Below the pieces are notes generated by a model. That model was not told the origin of the DNA, made no database searches, and saw only the letters and a list, made by a program, of their open reading frames with translations. This document shows, in pieces, positions 6,228-12,387 of a stretch of 12,387 nt of DNA; the first letter of the stretch is position 1, and the number at the start of each line of letters is the position of its first letter. This DNA comes from Flavobacteriaceae bacterium (GTDB lineage: Bacteria; Bacteroidota; Bacteroidia; Flavobacteriales; Flavobacteriaceae). The translations under genes and the position numbers were made by a program. Location of the stretch: positions 1-12,387 of the forward strand of contig JAQWYU010000111.1 in assembly GCA_029253805.1 (NCBI GenBank), read 5' to 3'.

Positions 6228-9143
6228 ATGCGTAAATCATTATTGTTATTTTTTATAATTTATTCATCTTCACTGTTAGCTCAAGTTTCGGGTTCTCCAT
6301 TAGACGCTTCATCCAAATCTTTGCAAAAGGTATGGGTTGATAGCACTTATAATTCTCTTAGTCTTAAACAGAAAATTGGACAACTATACATGGTTCAGGT
6401 ATTTTCAAATCAAGATGAAACTTCTATGAAAGCCATCTTAAATCAAATTAAAAAATACCATATCGGTGGTCTTATTTATTCTCGGGGAGGTCCAGTGCGT
6501 CAAGTACTTTTGAACAATAAATTACAAGCTGTCTCTAAAGTTCCACTGTTAATAGGAATGGATGCAGAGTGGGGATTGAACATGCGTTTGGATTCTACTT
6601 TTGCATTTCCATGGAATATGACTCTGGGAGCTATAAAAGATTTAGATTTAATTCGTCAGACTGGCAAGCACATTGGAGAGCATTGTAAACGGATAGGCGT
6701 TCATTTCAACTTTGCTCCAGTTGTTGATATTAACACTAACCCAAAAAATCCAATCATTGGTGTGCGTTCCTTTGGTGAACAAAAAGAAGTTGTTACTAGC
6801 CACTCTTTAGCACTTATGGAAGGAATGCAAAGTTCAGGAATAATGGCAAATGCTAAACATTTTCCTGGCCATGGTGATACCGACTCTGATTCTCATAAAA
6901 CTTTACCAACTATCAGTTTTACCAAAGAACGTATTGATTCATTAGAGCTATTTCCGTACAAGAGTTTATTTTCTAAAGGACTTTCAAGTGTTATGGTTGC
7001 GCATCTTAATGTGCCAAGTCTTGATGACCGTTCAAATTATCCATCTTCTTTGTCCTATCCTATTGTGACTGAATTATTAAAAAAAAGACTAGGTTTTAAA
7101 GGTTTAATTTTTACTGATGCTCTTGATATGAAAGGGGTATCTAATTTTAGCAATTCTGGTAAAGTTGATTTACAGGCTTTTCTAGCAGGAAACGATGTGA
7201 TATTAATGTCCCTTGATGTAGGTCAAGGAATAAGGACTTTGGAAAAGGCTGTTAAATCTGGAGATGTTTCTAGAGAACGTTTGGCACATTCTGTAAAAAA
7301 AATATTAAGTGCTAAATATAAGGTTGGACTTGCTGATTATAAACCAGTTGATACAAATAATTTAATACCAGAATTAAACCGTCAAGAAGACAATGTTCTT
7401 TACCAAAATTTGATGGAAAATGCAATCACTCTAGTTAAAAATAAAAACAACATACTTCCTCTAAAAAATTTAGATCTTTGTAAAATTGCCTATGTAAATA
7501 TGGGGTCTGCCGATGCATCCCCATTTGTAAAATCACTTAAAAAATACACCCGAGTTGATGAGGTAAGTGCAAATAATTTGGATGCATTAGTGTTTAAGTT
7601 AAAGCAATATAATACCGTAATTATAGGCTTACACACTTCCAATGCTAGTCCTTGGAAGTCTTATCGGTTTTCAAAAAAGGAGCTCATTTGGCTAAATGAA
7701 ATCGCTCGAAATAACACTGTTATTTTATCAGCCTTCACTAAGCCATATGCCTTAAACGAAATTACTTCTTTTTCAAATATTGAAAGTGTAGTGATGGCCT
7801 ATCAAAATAGTAATATTGCACAGGAAACAGCTGCTCAAATTATTTTTGGTGGACTTCCTGCCAAGGGTACACTTCCTGTAAGTATTGGCTCATTTTTTTC
7901 TGCAGGTCATGGAGTATTAACTAAAGGTGTCAATCGACTTTCATACGGTTTTCCTGAATCAGTTGACATGAGTTCATTAAGTTTATCTAAAATTGACTCT
8001 GTTGCTAATTATGCTATTAATGAAAAAATGACTCCAGGAATTCAGATATTAGTTGCTCGAAAAGGTAAAGTGGTTTACGAGAAAAATTTTGGTTACCATA
8101 CTTATAGCAAAATGAACAAAGTTAAATTTGAGGATTTATATGACGTCGCTTCACTCACTAAAATTTTAGCCACACTTCCTTTACTAATAGAACTAGTAGA
8201 TAAAGGAGTAATAAAATTAGAATCCACTTTAGGGGAGTTATTACCTGCCTATAAAGAAAGCAATAAAGAATCCATAACAGTTCAGGAAATGTTATCTCAT
8301 TTTGCCCAGTTAAAGCCATGGATTCCTTTTTACGCATCTACAATTGATTCGATAACCAAAAAGCCAAATCAAAAGTTTTATAGAACCAAATATTCTGAGG
8401 AATTCTCTATTCAAGTTAATGACAACTTGTATCTGAGAAGAGATTTTAAGGACAGTATTCAATCTAAAATAATAAAATCAAAGCTGTTAGATAAAAAAAG
8501 ATATCGTTATAGCGATTTACCCTTTTATATCTTAAAGTCAGTTATAGAGAATCAATATAATCAACCCCTTGATGAACTGATTCAACAACATTTTTATAAT
8601 CCTTTAGGCGCTAATATGTCAACTTACAATCCTTTAGATAAATTCCAGAAAAAATATATCATTCCAACAGAAATTGATAATTACTACAGGAATGATAAAG
8701 TTCAAGGCTATGTTCATGATATGGGAGCCGCAATGCAAGGGGGTATAGGCGGACATGCAGGACTGTTCAGCAATTCAAATGATGTTGCTAAGATAATGCA
8801 ATTATTTATTCAACAGGGAAATTATGGAGACAAACGCTATTTCTCTTCCAAAACATTCAATAGATTTAATTTTTGTCACTATTGTAAACAAAATAACCGC
8901 CGTGGAATTGGATTTGATAAACCTCAGTTGGGGAGTAAAGGTCCAACGTGTGGCTGTTTGTCAATGGAAAGTTTTGGGCATTCTGGGTTTACAGGAACTT
9001 ATGCTTGGGCGGATCCTGATAAAGAAATAGTTTATGTATTTTTAGCTAATAGAACATTTCCAAAGTCGGATTCGAATAGACTTTTAAAAGAAAACATTAG
9101 AACTGAAATACAACGTCTAATCTACAAATCAATTGTTGAATAA
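6228..9143 (+). CDS. Exported GH3 beta-N-acetylhexosaminidase (NagZ-like) fused to a class C beta-lactamase-type serine hydrolase
   Basis: This 971-residue protein starts with a signal peptide (1-19, LLLFFIIYSSSLLAQ). Residues about 45-370 are a GH3 domain with the NagZ-type loop KHFPGHGDTDSDSH (Asp217/His223 catalytic pair) and the nucleophile D297 (FTDALDM). A GH3 C-terminal-like domain covers about 390-570. Residues about 585-965 are a serine hydrolase of the penicillin-binding/class C beta-lactamase fold: S642-x-x-K645 (ASLTK), Y761-S-D763 in place of the usual YxN, and H918-S-G920 (HSGFTG) in place of KTG. NagZ removes GlcNAc from muropeptides. The second domain could trim peptides or esters, so the enzyme may act on cell-wall fragments in the periplasm, though other substrates remain possible. 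C883, C886, C908 and C910 form a CxxC plus CxC cluster just before HSG. The start follows a 75-base spacer with no clear promoter box. The stop is one base from bshA. Confidence 0.9.
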   Translation: MRKSLLLFFIIYSSSLLAQVSGSPLDASSKSLQKVWVDSTYNSLSLKQKIGQLYMVQVFSNQDETSMKAILNQIKKYHIGGLIYSRGGPVRQVLLNNKLQAVSKVPLLIGMDAEWGLNMRLDSTFAFPWNMTLGAIKDLDLIRQTGKHIGEHCKRIGVHFNFAPVVDINTNPKNPIIGVRSFGEQKEVVTSHSLALMEGMQSSGIMANAKHFPGHGDTDSDSHKTLPTISFTKERIDSLELFPYKSLFSKGLSSVMVAHLNVPSLDDRSNYPSSLSYPIVTELLKKRLGFKGLIFTDALDMKGVSNFSNSGKVDLQAFLAGNDVILMSLDVGQGIRTLEKAVKSGDVSRERLAHSVKKILSAKYKVGLADYKPVDTNNLIPELNRQEDNVLYQNLMENAITLVKNKNNILPLKNLDLCKIAYVNMGSADASPFVKSLKKYTRVDEVSANNLDALVFKLKQYNTVIIGLHTSNASPWKSYRFSKKELIWLNEIARNNTVILSAFTKPYALNEITSFSNIESVVMAYQNSNIAQETAAQIIFGGLPAKGTLPVSIGSFFSAGHGVLTKGVNRLSYGFPESVDMSSLSLSKIDSVANYAINEKMTPGIQILVARKGKVVYEKNFGYHTYSKMNKVKFEDLYDVASLTKILATLPLLIELVDKGVIKLESTLGELLPAYKESNKESITVQEMLSHFAQLKPWIPFYASTIDSITKKPNQKFYRTKYSEEFSIQVNDNLYLRRDFKDSIQSKIIKSKLLDKKRYRYSDLPFYILKSVIENQYNQPLDELIQQHFYNPLGANMSTYNPLDKFQKKYIIPTEIDNYYRNDKVQGYVHDMGAAMQGGIGGHAGLFSNSNDVAKIMQLFIQQGNYGDKRYFSSKTFNRFNFCHYCKQNNRRGIGFDKPQLGSKGPTCGCLSMESFGHSGFTGTYAWADPDKEIVYVFLANRTFPKSDSNRLLKENIRTEIQRLIYKSIVE

Positions 9144-9144
9144 A

Positions 9145-10281
9145 ATGAAAATTGGAATAGTATGTTACCCAACCTTCGGAGGTAGTGGAGTTCTGGCTAC
9201 AGAATTAGGACTAGAGTTGTCCCGAAAGGGACATCAAGTCCATTTTATTACCTATACACAACCTGTAAGGCTAGAGTTATTAAATTCCAATGTTCATTTT
9301 CATGAAGTAAATGTACCTAACTACCCTCTTTTTCATTACCAACCATATGAATTAGCCTTGTCGAGTAAATTAGTAGATATGGTTAAAGCACATAAGATTG
9401 ACATCCTGCATGTTCATTATGCCATCCCACATGCCTACGCAGCCTATATGGCTAAGAAGATGCTCCATGAAGAAGGAATTAAAATACCTATTGTGACGAC
9501 CTTGCACGGAACCGATATTACATTAGTAGGAAGTCACCCATTTTATAAAACAGCAGTCACGTTTAGTATCAATAAATCTGATGCTGTGACCTCAGTTTCC
9601 CAAAGCCTTAAAGAAGATACTCAGCGATTATTTAATATTCAAAAAGAAATAAAAGTAATTCCAAATTTCATTGATATAGATAAATATAAGAATAATTTTA
9701 AGCATTGCGAACGTGATTTATTAGCTTTTCCAAATGAAAGAGTAATTACTCATGTTAGTAATTTTAGACCAGTAAAGCGGATTTCCGATGTGATTGAAGT
9801 TTTCTATAGAGTTCAAAAAGAAGTACCGTCAAAGCTAATGATGGTAGGGGAGGGCCCCGAACGTAAGAAAGCTGAGCAGTTATGTAAAACTTATGGAATT
9901 CAAGATAAAGTTGTGTTTTTAGGAAATAGTAGCGAAGTAAATAAAATCTTATGTTACAGTGATTTATTTCTCCTCCCATCAAAAACAGAAAGTTTTGGTC
10001 TGGCTGCTCTGGAGGCTATGGCTTCAGCAGTACCGGTCATTTCAAGTAACTCTGGAGGGATTCCAGAAGTTAATATTGAAGGAGTTTCCGGGTTTTTAAG
10101 TCCAGTTGGTCATTTAGATGATATGGCACACAACGCTGTAAAAATAATAAAAGATCAGGCTGTTCTCAATAAATTTAAAAAGGCGGCTCAAGAAGTATCA
10201 ACTAAATTTGATATACATAAAATAGTTCCTTTTTATGAAGCTATTTATGAAGAAACACTTCAGAATAGCATATCAATTTAA
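9145..10281 (+). CDS. bshA: N-acetyl-alpha-D-glucosaminyl L-malate synthase BshA (bacillithiol biosynthesis)
   Basis: The 378-residue GT4-family, GT-B fold enzyme transfers GlcNAc from UDP-GlcNAc to L-malate, the first step in making the thiol bacillithiol. Visible features are the N-terminal loop [14 protein letters not shown] (9-22), the LHGTDIT motif (120-126), SNFRPVKR (205-212) and the donor-binding EX7E motif ESFGLAALE (282-290), followed by SNSGGIPEV (301-309). The length is nearly the same as Bacillus BshA (about 377). The frame is open upstream from TTG at 9133 and 9136, but these overlap the upstream gene, whereas ATG at 9145 begins [10 protein letters not shown], the family's normal N-terminus. 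The ATG is one base after the stop of the GH3 fusion gene, a spacing typical of translational coupling. bshB and bshC are not in the window. The main alternative is another GT4 enzyme, but the N-terminal loop is highly characteristic. Confidence 0.93.
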   Translation: MKIGIVCYPTFGGSGVLATELGLELSRKGHQVHFITYTQPVRLELLNSNVHFHEVNVPNYPLFHYQPYELALSSKLVDMVKAHKIDILHVHYAIPHAYAAYMAKKMLHEEGIKIPIVTTLHGTDITLVGSHPFYKTAVTFSINKSDAVTSVSQSLKEDTQRLFNIQKEIKVIPNFIDIDKYKNNFKHCERDLLAFPNERVITHVSNFRPVKRISDVIEVFYRVQKEVPSKLMMVGEGPERKKAEQLCKTYGIQDKVVFLGNSSEVNKILCYSDLFLLPSKTESFGLAALEAMASAVPVISSNSGGIPEVNIEGVSGFLSPVGHLDDMAHNAVKIIKDQAVLNKFKKAAQEVSTKFDIHKIVPFYEAIYEETLQNSISI

Positions 10282-10371
10282 TTTGTTTTATAATTGGTAC
10301 TTAGTTGGCTCTAATTTTTATTTTTATAATAATACGGTTACTTTTACATTTAAAATCTTAACAAATAGTAT

Positions 10372-11436
10372 ATGGCGGGAAATGCATTTGGTTCTATTTT
10401 TAAACTTACTACATTTGGAGAATCTCACGGGATAGCTATTGGCGGTGTCATTGATGGCTGTCCAGCTGGAATTAAAGTTGATTTTGATGCAATCCAGTTT
10501 GAGATGAATCGTCGTAAACCAGGGCAGTCTACAATTGTAACACAACGCAAAGAGCCTGATACTGTCAAGTTTTTATCTGGAATTTTTGAAGAGACTACCA
10601 CTGGAACACCAATTGGATTTCTCATTGAAAATTCCAATCAAAAATCAAAGGACTATACACACATAAAGGAAGTTTTTCGTCCTAGCCATGCCGACTACAC
10701 ATATTCTGAAAAATATGGACAACGCGATTATCGTGGTGGTGGGCGTAGCTCTGCACGTGAAACAGCCTGTCGCGTAGTTGCAGGGGCTTTAGCGAAACAA
10801 TTTATTAAAACAATTAAAATAAACGCTTATACATCTGCAGTTGGGGAAATAGTACTTAATAAATCATATAAGGAGTTAAATTTAGCCAATGCTGAAACAA
10901 ATGATGTTCGTTGTCCAGACTCAGAAGTGGCTGCACAAATGATATCTAAAATTAAAGCTATTCGAAAAGATGGTGATACAATAGGAGGCATCATTTCTTG
11001 TGTTATTAAAAATGTTCCTGTTGGATTAGGGGAGCCCGTTTTTGACCGTTTACATGCCCAATTAGGAAAAGCAATGCTATCAATTAACGCTGTTAAAGGG
11101 TTTCAATATGGAAGTGGGTTTAAGGGAACTCAATTAAAAGGGAGTCAACACAACGATTCATTTAATACGAATGGCTCCACAAAAACAAATTTATCTGGTG
11201 GTATTCAAGGAGGAATTAGTAATGGGATGGATATCTATTTTGATGTAGCTTTTAAGCCAGTTGCTACGATTATGAAAGCCCAGGATACGATTGACAATAA
11301 AGGAAAAAAAATTAAAATGCAGGGTAAAGGACGTCATGATCCATGCGTAGTGCCGAGAGCTGTTCCTATAGTAGAAGCCATGGCAGCTTTAGTTCTTGCC
11401 GATTTCGTTCTCTTAAACAGGTTAACTAAAGCTTAA
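10372..11436 (+). CDS. aroC: Chorismate synthase AroC
   Basis: The 354-residue cytoplasmic enzyme eliminates phosphate from EPSP (5-enolpyruvylshikimate 3-phosphate) to give chorismate, the last step of the shikimate pathway, using reduced FMN. Motifs seen: TFGESHG (14-20) with the conserved H19, H106 within FRPSHADYT, the signature [12 protein letters not shown] (120-131), a central [13 protein letters not shown] block, and the C-terminal [17 protein letters not shown] (321-337). Length is close to the E. coli enzyme (361). ATG at 10372 gives the standard [17 protein letters not shown] beginning. A 90-base AT-rich spacer separates it from bshA. I found no convincing TAnnTTTG box in it, so either read-through from bshA or a degenerate promoter is possible. 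The symporter gene follows after 22 bases. Confidence 0.97.
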   Translation: MAGNAFGSIFKLTTFGESHGIAIGGVIDGCPAGIKVDFDAIQFEMNRRKPGQSTIVTQRKEPDTVKFLSGIFEETTTGTPIGFLIENSNQKSKDYTHIKEVFRPSHADYTYSEKYGQRDYRGGGRSSARETACRVVAGALAKQFIKTIKINAYTSAVGEIVLNKSYKELNLANAETNDVRCPDSEVAAQMISKIKAIRKDGDTIGGIISCVIKNVPVGLGEPVFDRLHAQLGKAMLSINAVKGFQYGSGFKGTQLKGSQHNDSFNTNGSTKTNLSGGIQGGISNGMDIYFDVAFKPVATIMKAQDTIDNKGKKIKMQGKGRHDPCVVPRAVPIVEAMAALVLADFVLLNRLTKA

Positions 11437-11458
11437 AAATAAATAAACATATATTTTC

Positions 11459-12387
11459 ATGAAATCACTCGCCCTACACTGGAAAATATTAATTGGCATG
11501 CTGCTAGGTGTGACCTTTGGTTTTGTCATGCTAGAAGTCCAAGGAGGTGCTGATTTTGTAGCGAATTGGATTAAACCATTAGGGACTGTCTTTGTGAAAT
11601 TACTAAAATTAATTGCTGTCCCTTTAATTTTAGCATCTTTGATTAAAGGTATTTCAGATTTAAAAGATATTTCAAAATTTGCTTCCATTGGTCTTAAAAC
11701 TATTATTATTTATGTAATCACCACAGTTATTGCCATAAGCATAGGATTAATATTAGTAAATACGTTCAACCCTGGAGATGGAGTGTCTGAAGAAACAATT
11801 TCAAAGTTAACCCAAACATATGCAGGAAATAGCGGAGTACAAGGTAAAATTGCTGAGGCCAGTCGCCAACAAGCCGGACGTCCTCTAGATTTCCTAGTTG
11901 ATATGGTTCCTGACAATGCTTTCTCTGCCTTAAGCAACAATAAACTCATGCTTCAAGTAATCTTCTTAGCAATGTTTTTAGGTATTTCTTTGCTGTTAGT
12001 TGGCGAAAAGAGTGCCAAACCTTTAAAAAACTTATTTGATTCATTAAATGATGTGGTGCTTAAGATGGTGGATTTAATTATGCTGTCAGCTCCATTCGCT
12101 GTATTTGCGTTATTAGCTAATGTGGTTGTATCATCAGGTGACCCTGAGTTATTGTATGCTCTTTTATTTTACTCTGGGGTAGTGGCTGGTGGATTGCTAT
12201 TAATGGTTTGTTTTTATCTAACTCTTGTTACTGTCATTTCCAAAAGAAATCCATTATGGTTTTTAAAAGAAATTAGTCCTGCTCAATTATTGGCATTTTC
12301 AACAAGTAGTAGTGCTGCAACCCTGCCAGTCACTATGGAGCGCGTAGAAGAACACTTAGGAGTTGATAAAGAAGTCTCTAGTTTTGT
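11459..12387 (+). CDS. Dicarboxylate/amino acid:cation symporter (DAACS family), 3' end missing
   Basis: Open frame of 309 complete codons that runs off the right edge. The ATG at 11459 gives MKSLALHWKILIGMLLGV, a typical start for GltP/DctA-type symporters, with the first helix at about 9-24. The second helical block with LIAVPLILASLIKG and the ISDLKDI sequence follows. Residues 280-290 carry the serine-rich hairpin tip FSTSSSAATLP, the family hallmark involved in substrate and ion binding. A segment of about 45 residues between helices (FNPGDGVSEE ... GRPLDFLVDM) is hydrophilic and probably external. Such proteins take up glutamate, aspartate or C4-dicarboxylates with H+ or Na+. Which one cannot be told here. 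It is 22 bases after aroC, so co-transcription is possible but the functional link is not obvious. Confidence 0.92.
   Translation, partial: MKSLALHWKILIGMLLGVTFGFVMLEVQGGADFVANWIKPLGTVFVKLLKLIAVPLILASLIKGISDLKDISKFASIGLKTIIIYVITTVIAISIGLILVNTFNPGDGVSEETISKLTQTYAGNSGVQGKIAEASRQQAGRPLDFLVDMVPDNAFSALSNNKLMLQVIFLAMFLGISLLLVGEKSAKPLKNLFDSLNDVVLKMVDLIMLSAPFAVFALLANVVVSSGDPELLYALLFYSGVVAGGLLLMVCFYLTLVTVISKRNPLWFLKEISPAQLLAFSTSSSAATLPVTMERVEEHLGVDKEVSSF

Noticed and set aside
8824..9030. Second-frame open reading frame inside the GH3 fusion gene
   Set aside because: It is a frame shadow inside a gene whose conserved HSG motif and cysteines are clearly in the main frame.
6228..9143. Beta-lactam resistance determinant
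   Set aside because: The C-terminal half has the fold motifs, but YSD and HSG replace YxN and KTG, and it is fused to a glycosidase; a cell-wall or ester hydrolase role is more likely.
9133..9144. TTG starts for bshA at 9133 or 9136
   Set aside because: They overlap the end of the GH3 gene and add residues before the normal BshA N-terminus [10 protein letters not shown]; the ATG at 9145 is the better choice.
10282..10371. Possible promoter or terminator before aroC
   Set aside because: The nearest matches (such as TACTTTTA) deviate from TAnnTTTG and have no TTG at proper spacing; no stable hairpin is visible.
10235..10435. Plus-strand open frame spanning the bshA end and the aroC start
   Set aside because: It is out of frame with both genes, low in complexity (F/Y/N-rich) and without recognisable motifs.
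11422..11949. Two antisense open frames opposite the symporter gene
   Set aside because: The plus strand encodes a continuous DAACS transporter with the FSTSSSAATLP motif; the antisense frames have no features of their own.

Overview
The window looks like ordinary, chromosomal, low-GC DNA from a marine-type member of the Bacteroidetes, most likely a Flavobacteriaceae relative. The support is the gene order (lptD-like gene divergent from an amidase, then mlaD-like, a membrane Fe-S protein, a small HAD protein, a CCG protein, a misnamed 'ABC transporter ATPase' family protein, a GH3/beta-lactamase fusion, bshA and aroC), AT-rich spacers without Shine-Dalgarno sequences before the starts, TTG starts, and TAnnTTTG promoter boxes of the Bacteroidetes type. 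I saw no sign of horizontal transfer, prophage, insertion sequence, CRISPR, tRNA or rRNA.

Layout: positions 1-829 hold the 5' part of an LptD-like outer-membrane LPS-assembly protein on the minus strand, cut by the window edge. A divergent intergenic region (830-943) carries one TAnnTTTG box on each strand. From 944 everything is on the plus strand. A first tight group (944-6152, gaps of 46, 4, 24, 11 and 15 nt) encodes a secreted N-acetylmuramoyl-L-alanine amidase with a SPOR-like tail, an MlaD/MCE lipid-transport protein, a five-helix membrane protein with two 4Fe-4S clusters, a small HAD-fold protein, a two-module CCG (cysteine-rich) protein, and a 160-residue protein of unknown function. 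After 75 nt comes a second group: a 971-residue exported GH3-beta-lactamase fusion (6228-9143), followed one base later by bshA (9145-10281). After 90 nt comes aroC (10372-11436), and 22 nt later a dicarboxylate/cation symporter that runs off the right end (11459-12387). No gene-free stretch exceeds 120 nt.

How the genes relate: the left part is an envelope group. LptD inserts LPS, MlaD handles phospholipid trafficking, the amidase and the GH3-beta-lactamase fusion act on cell-wall fragments. The middle is a redox module: a membrane ferredoxin-like subunit and a CCG subunit together resemble a split HdrD/DsrMK-type quinone-linked disulfide or organic-acid oxidoreductase, with a small HAD protein between the two halves. 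bshA makes the first intermediate of bacillithiol, so thiol chemistry is also present. AroC and the symporter are housekeeping functions.

I found no convincing new system. The best lead is the compact redox cluster with its interleaved HAD protein and the adjacent unknown 160-residue protein. Their functions are, as far as I know, unassigned or misassigned in databases.
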